Positions 40,739 to 49,757 of a DNA stretch of 64,000 bases are shown here, in pieces (position 1 is the first letter of the stretch; the number at the start of each line of letters is the position of its first letter). The stretch lies in NCBI GenBank assembly GCA_028819845.1, contig JAPPKS010000006.1, positions 1-64,000 of the forward strand, given 5' to 3'. Source of the DNA: Candidatus Poribacteria bacterium (GTDB taxonomy: Bacteria; Poribacteria; WGA-4E; PCPOR2b). The notes beneath the pieces were generated by a model. That model did no database searches and was not told the origin of the DNA. It saw only the letters and a program-made list of their open reading frames with translations. Position numbers and translations under genes: made by a program.

Positions 40739-40954
40739 TCAGGCGGATTTAGGGCGGGCAGAACGCTGTTTCACGAGTCGTTATGGCGTTTCTGTTGGCG
40801 TGACTTGCCGTGGGGTTTTGCGAAGATTTAAAAGCGTTGGGTTCGCTAAGCGCATGTTGTTATTGAACTTAATCGGTGATTCGAAGGTAAATTCTCAATT
40901 GAAATGTATTTGTGACATTCCGTTTAACCCAACCTACAAAAACATGGTCCGAAA

Positions 40955-41362
40955 TCATTTTTGCTTCGGGTCTGAATCTGAATTCACGGGAATCTTATTT
41001 TCGTTGAATACGCGCTTATATTCCAAACGGACCGCGCCGAAATTAATTAAAAGCCCGATCTCAAAATCGTAAGCTAACACGTAGTTTTTAGCGTGTGCAA
41101 CATGAACGTCCTCAAAGGCAGTCAAGGCTTTTAATTCAACGACGACACGATTGCCTACAATAAAATCGACTCTTCTGGTTCCTATTTCAACCCCCCGATA
41201 AAGGATCGGTTGCTCCACCTCTCGACTAAAACTGAGCCTAGCCCTGTCCAACTCAATAGCGAGGCACCGCTGATAAATTACTTCCTGAAAGCCGTTCCCA
41301 AGGGCTTTATGAACTTCCATAGCGCAACCGATGATTTTATATGTCAGTTTGTCCTCAATCAT
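40955..41362 (-). CDS. GxxExxY family protein
   Basis: A 135-residue soluble protein; start behind AAAGGATTTTCAGG. The signature is GFQEVIY (G-x-x-E-x-x-Y), preceded by an N-terminal helix (LTYKIIGCAMEVHKALGNGF) and followed by RRVDFIVGNRVVVELKALTA. D-F-I and E-L-K fit a PD-(D/E)xK nuclease core. These proteins are common in environmental bacteria and their role is unproven, probably in nucleic-acid processing. A partial second copy lies just upstream (41424-41523). Confidence 0.85.
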   Translation of the reverse strand: MIEDKLTYKIIGCAMEVHKALGNGFQEVIYQRCLAIELDRARLSFSREVEQPILYRGVEIGTRRVDFIVGNRVVVELKALTAFEDVHVAHAKNYVLAYDFEIGLLINFGAVRLEYKRVFNENKIPVNSDSDPKQK

Positions 41363-41423
41363 CCTGAAAATCCTTTAATCTTGAGTACCCTGATTCAGAC
41401 AATATACACGCCTTGGTCCAATT

Positions 41424-41523
41424 TCATGTCTGCTTCCGGTCTGAATCTGTATTCGCGGGAGTATTTTCGTAGTTGAAGATGCGCTTGTATTCCAAACGGA
41501 CCCCACCGAAATTAATCAGTTGC
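41424..41523 (-). pseudogene. GxxExxY family protein, C-terminal remnant
   Basis: The frame reads QLINFGGVRLEYKRIFNYEN then TPANTDSDRKQT before a stop. It matches the end of the intact copy (LINFGAVRLEYKRVFNENKI then PVNSDSDPKQK) at most positions. It is the remainder of a tandem duplicate that lost its N-terminal two-thirds. Confidence 0.7.
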
Positions 41524-41797
41524 TGTAGATTGGGTAGAGCGTTCAAGCGACCGAATAGGAAAGGCGATATTTTTAATCACAGCGAAAACTATCGGGATAA
41601 ATCCGAAAGCAGTCTGAAATTGAATATCTAGTAGGATTTACGCAGGTGCAGGATGAGGCGTTGTAATCTGACGATTCGTCACGAATGCGGGGCAAGATGC
41701 CCCGCCTACAATGGGGGTAGCGTCTGACTCCTCCTTGCCAAGGGGGAGGATTTTACTAGACAAGACTATCGTCCTCCCCGTTCAGTCGGTTGATTCG
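41524..41797. other. Intergenic with dispersed repeats
   Basis: It contains a TGTAGATTGGGTAGAGCG fragment (41524), CGAATGCGGGGCAAGATGCC (41684), an incomplete CTCCTTGCCAAGGGGGAGGA palindrome (41730) and the CTATCGTCCTCCCCGTTCAG motif (41768). No gene was seen. Confidence 0.4.
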
Positions 41798-42907
41798 TCA
41801 AAATTTCAACCCCAAACTAACGCGGTGGGCACGCTGCAGATGCCCAAAATCGGCAAACGCATAATCGAGGGAAAGCATCGTCCCCGCAAAATCCATATGC
41901 ATACCTAAGCCGAGCGTAAGCCCCTCTTCATCATCACCCCGGTCAGCGCCCAACCGGAATTTATAACCGCCGCGGAGCGCAACCACCTTTTTGTACCAAT
42001 ACTCCAAACCGAAATTTACCCGTTCGCTATTGTCGTTCGGATGGTTGCCGTCGAGTGCGACCGTGAGCAGGTTTTCGTTAGAATCAATCAAATCGTAGGC
42101 GATGCCGAGGCGGAAATTGGAAGGCAACGGAAATTCCACGGTTTCTAATTCAGCCGTTCGCGTCGGATTCGTCGTGTCCGGATACGGGCGGTAGTCCGCG
42201 TTTCTGGGATCGCCCGCCGCTTCGGCGCCGGTCTCAAGGTCGGGACCGCTGAAGCGCATTTCAGGCCCAAAATTCGAGAATGACATTCCAATGCGCAAAC
42301 TTCTCCAGCCGGTGTGGTACAAGGTGCCGACATCCACGGCAACCCCTCTGGCGCTCTCGCGGTGAATCTGTTGATGGATGTATTTGGCATTGACACCGAA
42401 GGAGAGGCTGACCCCGGATTCTTTTTCGTAAAGTTGCCTGGAATACGCCGCCGATACCGCCGCATCCCACGCCGAGAACCACAACCCCGTCCCATCCGGC
42501 TTTGAGAGCGTGGTAATTTCCATATCCGGGACGTTCAGAAATGTAACGCTTGCGCCCAAGGTGCCCACCTTGTCAATCGGCGTGGCGAACGCAAGATAGT
42601 TGTACCGCACATCCGCCAACCATATTGTGTGCGTGTCTGAAAAGCTGGTGTGTTCGAGTTGGCTTAACCCGGCAGGATTCCAGTAAATGCTTGTGACATC
42701 GTTCGCAAGCCCGCCAAACGCGCCGCCCAAACTATCCACCCGTGCGCCGGGTCCAATTTTCAGGAACTGTGCGCCCGCAGTACCGACATTTGTGGTCGCG
42801 TTACTCGGAGCCGCCTTTAAAAACACGGCGGCAACTATAAGCATAGAAATTATCGGGGTGAATCGCCGCTTGTCCATCGCTTTATTCATAAAAATAGTTT
42901 TGTGCAT
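41798..42907 (-). CDS. PorV/PorQ-family outer-membrane beta-barrel protein
   Basis: A 369-residue protein; ATG 42907 is chosen (AGGAGA, 5 bases upstream) over an earlier in-frame start. After the signal it begins TNVGTAGAQFLKIGPGARVD, the classic PorV N-terminus, with DVTSIYWNPAGLSQLEHTSF and the barrel strands that follow (WLADVRYNYLAFATPIDKVG, SLSFGVNAKYIHQQIHRESA). It ends in F, as outer-membrane barrels do. In type IX secretion PorV shuttles substrates to the cell-surface attachment machinery. It lies 44 bases after a large secreted protein with a matching tail, so the two are probably one operon. Confidence 0.85.
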   Translation of the reverse strand: MHKTIFMNKAMDKRRFTPIISMLIVAAVFLKAAPSNATTNVGTAGAQFLKIGPGARVDSLGGAFGGLANDVTSIYWNPAGLSQLEHTSFSDTHTIWLADVRYNYLAFATPIDKVGTLGASVTFLNVPDMEITTLSKPDGTGLWFSAWDAAVSAAYSRQLYEKESGVSLSFGVNAKYIHQQIHRESARGVAVDVGTLYHTGWRSLRIGMSFSNFGPEMRFSGPDLETGAEAAGDPRNADYRPYPDTTNPTRTAELETVEFPLPSNFRLGIAYDLIDSNENLLTVALDGNHPNDNSERVNFGLEYWYKKVVALRGGYKFRLGADRGDDEEGLTLGLGMHMDFAGTMLSLDYAFADFGHLQRAHRVSLGLKF

Positions 42908-42951
42908 GGTCTTCTCCTGCTGAAGAACGCGCCTCAAAGGCGCATCCCCAT

Positions 42952-45900
42952 TTATCGAATAATCGCAAACCGGCTAATTCTATTACCGACGACAGCGTCG
43001 CTCTCATCGCGCGCTTCAACATGATAGATGTAGACACCGCTGGCAAGGGCTTGATTGTACAGGTTTAGCAGCTCAAACGTCTCCGTGCCGCCCTTATCCC
43101 CCTGCGCCAACCGATCATCCGGACTGAAGGCTGCGGTATGTTCGTGTTCAATCTCTCGCACTAACTCGCCCGCCATCGTATAAATTCGTATCGTACATCG
43201 CGGCGGGAGATGCGTGAAGAAGATTTTATCCGTCCCTTCGGCAGTCACCGCCCGGTTGGTGACGAAATAGGGGTTCGGCACAACGCGAATACGTCCTAGA
43301 TCCGCTTCAATGTTTTCCGCGGTAAGCGTCTCTTCGCCCGTCTTCAGAAGCACTACGTCACCGTCCTGCGGGGCGCTGACGCCGCCCATCTCAACCATAA
43401 ACACATCGCCTGCGGAGATTTCACCGTTGGGATCTTTGATGTACACGTAACCGCCCCGAATGTAAATTCGAAAATGATCTGGTGTAGCTTCCCGACTATA
43501 GGTATCGACCCAAATGGGACCTGCTTGAATTGCATACCCATCGGCGCGCTCCGCGTTGAAAGCAATCTCTTCGCCCGTATTCTCATCCATCACTTCGACG
43601 TGTGTATCGTCGACAAACCTAATCGAGTACGTATGCGGGCGGTAATATGTCGACCACCAGACGTTGGGCCACGTGTTCTCTCCGACGCCGGGCGACTGAA
43701 TGTCCACCGTCCAGCCCGAAACAGAGCCTTCGCTCAGCTCAACGTTGATAATCGGGTTTTCGGTCGGACTCCCGTACGTTACATCGACGCCCTTTATTTT
43801 TAGGATAACGCCGTCAAACATCGGGGAGAGCACCTCCACAGCCTCGCCGTGAGGAGGGTCATACCACGCAAACGATTGCCGTTCCACCACCGTCTGATTT
43901 GTCGCCGTGTCAATAATCTCATAACTGGGCGGCTGGTACCCGGGACCTGTGATATACGCACCGGCATCAGTCTGTTTCGCGCCCTGCCAGACGATTCTAT
44001 ATTCATGTCCCGTCACCCTGTTCGGCGCAAGTACCATCGGTTCTACCGTCACCGTCCCTGTGATGCCCGATGGCGTATCCACAACATCGGCGGTGGCGCC
44101 TCGATACCCCGCCGGTTGCGCACGCGGAACTACATGAACCATCGTCTCAATCTGGCTGCTTTCCATCGCAATAAGCCCGGTTTTCGGATTGCCCGTATCA
44201 TAAGAGGTAACCGCATAGGTGTACTCAAGGCCGTTGGTCAACCCTTCGTCGGTGTAGAAATTCTTGATGCCCGCATCCTCGCCGAGCGCTATTGAAGGCG
44301 TAGAAACAACCCGGAAGATATCGCCCGCCACTGGAGGGCCTGAAGGTCCATCCGAAATTGATACATACAAACCGCCAAAGTAGATTTGCGCACCGGAACG
44401 GTAGGTTCCATCAGGATACGGTTCACCCGTAGCCGAGTCTTTCACCACAACATACCCCTCACCGTTCGCGGGAAATTCCGGATTATGCGCCATTACCTCC
44501 CAGAGCGTCGTATTAATTACCTCAAAGGACGTGCTAGAGTTAAATTTGATTGCGTAAACCGCACTTTTGAAAAAGTCGGAAAAAAACGGCTCATCGCCCT
44601 CGCTTGTAATCGTAGCGTCCGACTGCTTGCCGACATGCGCCACTGTGAAGAAGTTGCCGGTTGCGCTCGGTTTATCAAATTCCATTAACATCGTCCAATC
44701 TTCCACAGGGTTGCCGGACGATGAATCGTAGGACGTATCTCTCCGGTACACGCGATAACCTTCAAATATCTTCTCCGAATCGGTCACATCAACATACTCT
44801 TCGATACTCTTATTCACACCTTGGTCCACCCAGCGTCCATCGCTTTCCCAAATGAGTGTCACCTGTCCGTCAGCAGGGAGTGCAGTGACCAGCGGGGATG
44901 GCGGCGGCGCCGGTGCAACATACGCATCATCGTACAACTTCTGCGCCCAATCCGAAGATGCCTGCAGCCCTTCAAGCCCCTCGCCGATCGCCACTGCCGC
45001 GATGACCGTGAATTCCTGACCGGGAGCGAACGCTGCGATGGGGCCGTACGACTGGATAAAGCGCTGGTCGTCGTAATTCGCGGGAAGCGGTTCAACGCCG
45101 GGGATGCTGATTAAAGCGTACTTTTCCGCGTCAGTTGTTGGATCGGTGGATATCGTAATCCGTTTGTGCGCCGTAAAAGGAATCTTCGCCCCGGAATCCT
45201 GCGCGTTGTCCCCAACATACGCATCTAATACCCGCAAACCGATGTACCCGACCGCAGACGCATTGGAGAAGCCGTAAGAGAGAAAACGGTTCGGATGGGC
45301 TTCAGGGTTGAGCGCATCCGGCGTCTCATCTAGCGCAACAAAGTCGTCAGCCGAGTAGCTCGCCGTGCCCGTTTCGTTGCTAGAGATATCAACGTCGTAC
45401 CGGAACGCCATGAATAGGTCTTCAAGCGTCTCGTTCCCAACATTTTTGACGTTATATTCCAGAATAAAAAAGTCGTAAAGCGGCGCATAACTCCACTGAA
45501 AACCGTTGACGTCAAGCTCCAACCCGAGAATTAATCCTTTATTCGCCTCAGCGTTCATGTCCGTGCATCTGAACCGAATCGCTTGGCTCGTCGGCGTCCC
45601 TTGCGTTGTTACACCGGGCTTATCCGAAATCACCTCGGGTACATCATCAGTCGGCCAAATTTCACTCTGCCTGCCATCCGATTCAGAAACCCCAACTTCG
45701 CCGCCAATCTTGGCGCCGATCCAGATATTGCCCTCATAAAGGTAAGAATCGTTCGTTCCCGCGGGCCACCAACCTGACGGGTTAGCGGTCGGGTTGCTGG
45801 GGTATCCGACGACTGCGGTGTTGTAAACAGCAGACGATAGATTGCCTACGTCAAGCGCTTTCCAATCCACACCAGCCTTCACCGGTAGAATTGCTATGGC

Positions 45901-45969
45901 GAATAGCGCGGATGCCAGTAATGCAGTAGGCATAAATCCACGTGTCTGCCCTGTTCCGTGGGTTTTCAT
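42952..45969 (-). CDS. Large secreted protein with type IX-like C-terminal domain
   Basis: A 1005-residue exported protein; start behind AGGAGGGAAAA. The signal ends around residue 32. The N-terminal 330 residues hold WKALDVGNLSSAVYNTAVVG and FQWSYAPLYDFFILEYNVKN, a pattern typical of large Bacteroidota/FCB surface proteins encoded next to PorV homologues. Fibronectin-like segments follow (LVTALPADGQVTLIWESDGR). The C-terminus (VTAEGTDKIFFTHLPPRCTI, MAGELVREIEHEH, LASGVYIYHVEARDES) is a FlgD/type IX sorting-type domain without the YPNPFNPET core of the other five. Probably the principal substrate or partner of the PorV-like protein; ligand unknown. Confidence 0.8.
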   Translation of the reverse strand: MKTHGTGQTRGFMPTALLASALFAIAILPVKAGVDWKALDVGNLSSAVYNTAVVGYPSNPTANPSGWWPAGTNDSYLYEGNIWIGAKIGGEVGVSESDGRQSEIWPTDDVPEVISDKPGVTTQGTPTSQAIRFRCTDMNAEANKGLILGLELDVNGFQWSYAPLYDFFILEYNVKNVGNETLEDLFMAFRYDVDISSNETGTASYSADDFVALDETPDALNPEAHPNRFLSYGFSNASAVGYIGLRVLDAYVGDNAQDSGAKIPFTAHKRITISTDPTTDAEKYALISIPGVEPLPANYDDQRFIQSYGPIAAFAPGQEFTVIAAVAIGEGLEGLQASSDWAQKLYDDAYVAPAPPPSPLVTALPADGQVTLIWESDGRWVDQGVNKSIEEYVDVTDSEKIFEGYRVYRRDTSYDSSSGNPVEDWTMLMEFDKPSATGNFFTVAHVGKQSDATITSEGDEPFFSDFFKSAVYAIKFNSSTSFEVINTTLWEVMAHNPEFPANGEGYVVVKDSATGEPYPDGTYRSGAQIYFGGLYVSISDGPSGPPVAGDIFRVVSTPSIALGEDAGIKNFYTDEGLTNGLEYTYAVTSYDTGNPKTGLIAMESSQIETMVHVVPRAQPAGYRGATADVVDTPSGITGTVTVEPMVLAPNRVTGHEYRIVWQGAKQTDAGAYITGPGYQPPSYEIIDTATNQTVVERQSFAWYDPPHGEAVEVLSPMFDGVILKIKGVDVTYGSPTENPIINVELSEGSVSGWTVDIQSPGVGENTWPNVWWSTYYRPHTYSIRFVDDTHVEVMDENTGEEIAFNAERADGYAIQAGPIWVDTYSREATPDHFRIYIRGGYVYIKDPNGEISAGDVFMVEMGGVSAPQDGDVVLLKTGEETLTAENIEADLGRIRVVPNPYFVTNRAVTAEGTDKIFFTHLPPRCTIRIYTMAGELVREIEHEHTAAFSPDDRLAQGDKGGTETFELLNLYNQALASGVYIYHVEARDESDAVVGNRISRFAIIR

Positions 45970-46228
45970 TTTTCCCTCCTGAAAACGAGGTTAAATACAC
46001 TCAAAATCTCTTACTCATATAGCCGAATCAAACAATTCGCCGAAAATTCAAGGCTCTAATACAACTCATGGATCTTTTTCAGTGACGGTAATTGTTTTCA
46101 ACTCAATATTGCTAACACGAAAGTGCGGGAACTCATGATGAACTCAATCTGTTGGCGTCCCTGAAAGCCTCTGTCCTTGCACGACTAAAATCGGCGCCTG
46201 ATTTCCTTATCACTCTATGTCATGGCTA
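45970..46228. other. Intergenic, no gene seen
   Basis: 259 bases between two minus-strand genes. No open frame with a ribosome-binding site and no hairpin or known repeat were seen. A promoter for the 1005-residue protein gene should be here, but no clear -35/-10 pair was found. Confidence 0.4.
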
Positions 46229-47269
46229 TCAATTATTCCACATCTCCGCGCGCCGCATGAATATCAGGGGATCTGCCACCCATTCGGCATAGCCGATATT
46301 CCGGTCATCTGTCAAATAGTTGAGTTTCTCGTCAATGCAACTAGCTAGCGCCGCATCTTCCACCGCCAGCGTAAATCCGCCGAGTTCTACTTCCTCGTCA
46401 AGGACGCTGACAGTGAATGTATTATTGTAGGCTTTCACAGCATCACGGTTTCCAATCTCACCCCTGGCTATTGCATCAATTGTACCCGCCGCCAAGGCAT
46501 CAAGGAGTTCCGATTCACCACCCTCATCTCCAAAATAAATGACTTGCGGCATATTTTCCAAGGGCGGATAGAGATGGCTGCGTCCAGCCAAATTCGGCGT
46601 GGCGTTGGCGGCGGTAATCATGTACATCACGGTGCCATCCGCAACGACAGTGCCTTGCGGTGTCGTAACTCGCGTACCCTCGGCGAGAACACCGTTGGCA
46701 TCAACAAGTCCCGTCAGTTCCAGCAAACGTGCTTCTCCAGTGGTTGCGTAAAGCACGCCAACGCGCACATCGCTGGTCAAATCGGCATAGTCGGCCAGGC
46801 GTTCTGCATCTTCGGTGCGCACCAAAAGCGACTGGCGAAACTTGATATGCCCTGACGTAAAATTAACGGCTTTGTCGCCGTTCTCATCTCGGGTGCGGGA
46901 GTCGAGAATCGTGATACCGCCGCCGACAATATCGTATTCTGGATAAGCGGACTTCAGCCAGATGTCCGGCCAAACCGCAATTGGGTGGCGGGCAAACGAC
47001 AAGCCCGCCCCTTCCATAGTTTCAAGTGCCGTCAACAGGTCTGCCTCATAGCCAAGATGTGTACTAAAGCCCTCGGCAGTAGGTTCTTCGTCGGCACTGT
47101 AACTCACAGGTGAAAAACAGGCGTAGAATCCAACATTGAGGACTTGACCGCCATCTGTGCAGGCTTGCGATGGCGAAGTGGGATGGAGAATTGGCTGAAG
47201 TTGATCGCAGGCGGCAAGCCCCGCAATCGCAAACACGCAGGTGAGTATGATGATTTTCTTGGTGTTCAT
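46229..47269 (-). CDS. Family 3 extracellular solute-binding lipoprotein
   Basis: A 346-residue lipoprotein; ATG 47269 is chosen because the signal (IIILTCVFAIAGLAAC, lipobox LAAC) follows at once. The domain has the amino-acid-binding layout: LNVGFYACFSPVSYSADEEP, FSTHLGYEADLLTALETMEG, YDIVGGGITILDSRTRDENG, VRVGVLYATTGEARLLELTG, then LLDALAAGTIDAIARGEIGN. It would capture polar amino acids or similar ligands for an ABC transporter. No permease or ATPase gene is adjacent. It is separate in family from the two LivK-type proteins at 31809 and 33759. Confidence 0.85.
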   Translation of the reverse strand: MNTKKIIILTCVFAIAGLAACDQLQPILHPTSPSQACTDGGQVLNVGFYACFSPVSYSADEEPTAEGFSTHLGYEADLLTALETMEGAGLSFARHPIAVWPDIWLKSAYPEYDIVGGGITILDSRTRDENGDKAVNFTSGHIKFRQSLLVRTEDAERLADYADLTSDVRVGVLYATTGEARLLELTGLVDANGVLAEGTRVTTPQGTVVADGTVMYMITAANATPNLAGRSHLYPPLENMPQVIYFGDEGGESELLDALAAGTIDAIARGEIGNRDAVKAYNNTFTVSVLDEEVELGGFTLAVEDAALASCIDEKLNYLTDDRNIGYAEWVADPLIFMRRAEMWNN

Positions 47270-47500
47270 CTCGGCAACACCCTTACCGATAAAATGTTCG
47301 TTTTCCACCGCCCATGCAATAATCCTTACGAGGTGGTTCGCCCTTCGGGTCGCTTTGGAGATTCCCCACCTGTTCTTTATGACTTCCTTATTTTCGGCAA
47401 TAGCGGTAACGGTATAATCGATATTCGGAATAAAATACCGGCACGATTATAGCACAGGTTCCGAATTTCGTTCAAACAAATAAAACCCGCTCTTTTTTAC
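47270..47500. other. Intergenic, no gene seen
   Basis: 231 bases holding the leader of the 46229-47269 gene and the space after the membrane protein gene. No repeat was seen. A GC-poor stretch near 47455-47490 lacks a clear hairpin. Confidence 0.3.
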
Positions 47501-49426
47501 TCATGGATAGAGGCTATAAACCTTTATACCGAGTGCGACGCCGATGAGGCTCCAAAGCCCCCAAGCGAGGAATTGCCCCAGAATGAAGCCCAGAAACAAC
47601 GGCAACGCACGGCGATAGGCGCCAATCCCGCCGCCCTTGAAGACAAGCCGCTTGAGCAGCCATCCCCAGAAGATAGAGAACCACATGCCGCTAATGCACC
47701 ATCCGTACGAAACAGCGAACCCCACAGGGTAAAACGACCACCAGAGAAACCGGCGCTTTAAGTACGCAAGCAAGACCGTAAAGGCGAATCCAAACCCAAA
47801 TCCGCGAATCTGCCGCGTGCTCGGGTCGCGGGGATTGGTAATCCAACTCGAAAGGAATTGGAACGGCGCGACGGCATCCCATCCCTGCCTGTAGTGATGC
47901 TGATAGTAAAGCACGATATGCGCGCCAATGGCAATCAACGACCCGACAATGCCGGCAAAAATCATCGCCGCCACAAGCCGATTGTCCCGTATCCGCAGCG
48001 CTGAACCAATCTTGAACCCTTCGAGTTGGTGGGGCATCGGGTGAGAACGGTAACCGTAGGAGAGCCATTGAAGCAGTGTCGTCAGCGAAAGATTTTTTGC
48101 ACCGACAACACGCGTCCCCGTAAACATGATGATAAGCCGGTCCGGCAGCGCGTCATGAAGTTCATGCGTGGGCGGCCCCAACTCTGCACGCATACGCGCC
48201 ATAGCAATACACATGAGAAAGTGAATGATAAAGTAGAGCGCCGCCACCCAGTACGGCAGGCCCGCAGCGTGCCAAAACGCAAGCATGAGAAGAAACCCGC
48301 CAATCCCCCCGTAGATTGCGAAACGGTACAACGGCTCCTGCTTTGACGCCTCCCCGCTTCTGCTGAATAGCCCGATAACCATCAACCAAATATGCCGCCG
48401 AGCCGTCCAGAGTGCAATAAACCCAATGGCAAGCCATGCGCCGGCGCGCTGTTCGCCATGCCAACGGTCCAGAGGGCGCCAGCCCATCGCAGAAAATACG
48501 ACATGCTCCGCTTTCCAGAACAAAAAGAAAAACCAAAGCGAGAAGGACAGCCCAAGCGGCATCAAGTAACCCACCCCCACCGCGAATAGGTAAATCTTCA
48601 TCGGGAACCATGAGATAGCGCTCCACGGTTTCTCGGTCATAAACTGCGCAATTTCAATGTCCTTCAGCGGGAGCGCGGGAATCCATGGATAGAGATAGTT
48701 CAACCCGGCAAACACCTCTATTGCCAGCGCAACGGCAAAACCTATCCAAGTCAGCCTGCTTGAGAAAACGCCCGCCGTGTTGCCAATTATCTCGATGGGA
48801 AGTTGCGCAATCGGGTAGTTCAGCCGCTCATGCTCTATCCACTGTCTCCGGAGAACGATGTTGATACACAGCGTGACAAACAGGAAAATAGCCGTGAATA
48901 CCGACCACGCAACGAATGGTTTAAGCCACGACAGCACAATGAAACGTTGCCAAAAAGGCTCCGTGCCGGGTTCATAATACCCCTGCAGCACGGTGAGGTC
49001 AGAGATAGTAAGCCAGTTCGGAAGGTAGGTGTGGAAAAGATTCGCCCAGTCGTTCTCGGGGGTCGCAAGCCAAAAACCGTTGATGGTCGTCGGCACAAGT
49101 TGGCGGGCAATGTCACGTCCCGAAAGCGCGGTGGCAATCGAAATCATGACGTAGAGCGTGGCAAGTTCGGATGCGGTCAGTGCGAAACGCGGGGCAAAGC
49201 GCTTTATGCCGTGATTGATCATCGCCAGCATAAACACGGTAAATAGCACAGTTGGAAAGAATGAGAAGACCGTGACTTCCCCAACAGCACGGTGCTCTGC
49301 CGCGACAATCCAGAAAACATTAAAAAAAATCAGAGGAGCCCCAAATCCGAGCACCCTGACAATAAAACGGATTGTGCTAGTGGTGTCCGCGGCACCCGGG
49401 CTCTTCGCTTGAGACGCTGAATACAT
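47501..49426 (-). CDS. Large polytopic membrane protein (DUF6785-like)
   Basis: A 641-residue protein with about 12-14 hydrophobic helices, such as VLGFGAPLIFFNVFWIVAAE, FSFFPTVLFTVFMLAMINHG and VAWSVFTAIFLFVTLCINIV. Conserved-looking loops are MISIATALSGRDIARQLVPT and ERLNYPIAQLPIEIIG. The length, helix pattern and TATLYVMISIATxLSG-like segment resemble a family of uncharacterised membrane proteins common in Planctomycetes and Poribacteria. It could be a transporter. It lies 76 bases after thiS and might be co-transcribed with the thiamine operon, but no sequence link to thiamine transport was seen. The start codon choice is uncertain. Confidence 0.7.
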   Translation of the reverse strand: MYSASQAKSPGAADTTSTIRFIVRVLGFGAPLIFFNVFWIVAAEHRAVGEVTVFSFFPTVLFTVFMLAMINHGIKRFAPRFALTASELATLYVMISIATALSGRDIARQLVPTTINGFWLATPENDWANLFHTYLPNWLTISDLTVLQGYYEPGTEPFWQRFIVLSWLKPFVAWSVFTAIFLFVTLCINIVLRRQWIEHERLNYPIAQLPIEIIGNTAGVFSSRLTWIGFAVALAIEVFAGLNYLYPWIPALPLKDIEIAQFMTEKPWSAISWFPMKIYLFAVGVGYLMPLGLSFSLWFFFLFWKAEHVVFSAMGWRPLDRWHGEQRAGAWLAIGFIALWTARRHIWLMVIGLFSRSGEASKQEPLYRFAIYGGIGGFLLMLAFWHAAGLPYWVAALYFIIHFLMCIAMARMRAELGPPTHELHDALPDRLIIMFTGTRVVGAKNLSLTTLLQWLSYGYRSHPMPHQLEGFKIGSALRIRDNRLVAAMIFAGIVGSLIAIGAHIVLYYQHHYRQGWDAVAPFQFLSSWITNPRDPSTRQIRGFGFGFAFTVLLAYLKRRFLWWSFYPVGFAVSYGWCISGMWFSIFWGWLLKRLVFKGGGIGAYRRALPLFLGFILGQFLAWGLWSLIGVALGIKVYSLYP

Positions 49427-49502
49427 CCTAAACCATTTCGTCAGGTGATTAAATCGTTAGATTCGGGGGCATGAAATTCGTTCATACAAAGTCTGCGTCA
49501 CC

Positions 49503-49709
49503 CTAACCGCCTTGCACTGCATGCACAATCTCAACCTCGCTGCCCGCACGGACTACCGTCTCCTGCCACTGTTTTTTGGAAATTAACTCCTGATTCATGG
49601 CAACGGCAATCCCGGGTTGAACCGGATCAATTTGCAGGTCTAAAAGGAGTTGATAAAGCGATAACCCTTGCTCAACCGTCTTAAATTCGCCGTTCACACG
49701 TATATCCAT
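49503..49709 (-). CDS. thiS: Sulfur carrier protein ThiS
   Basis: A 68-residue ubiquitin-fold protein; start behind GGGAAGAGCCG. It carries the thiocarboxylate sulfur for the thiazole ring of thiamine. The C-terminus is VEIVHAVQGG, the di-glycine that is adenylated and thiolated; VNGEFKTVEQGLSLYQLL and GIAVAMNQELISKKQWQETV are the usual ThiS strands. It is the last thiamine gene in the thiC-thiO-thiS group. thiG, thiF and thiE are not in the window, so the thiazole synthase partner must be encoded elsewhere. Confidence 0.9.
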   Translation of the reverse strand: MDIRVNGEFKTVEQGLSLYQLLLDLQIDPVQPGIAVAMNQELISKKQWQETVVRAGSEVEIVHAVQGG

Positions 49710-49757
49710 CGGCTCTTCCCATCGGACATAATAATCGCCAGCGCAAAAATCACCGCG

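Noticed and set aside
40683-41072. Plus-strand frame of 129 codons
   Set aside because: It overlaps the IS scar and the 3-prime end of the GxxExxY gene on the other strand, and has no ribosome-binding site or recognisable motif.
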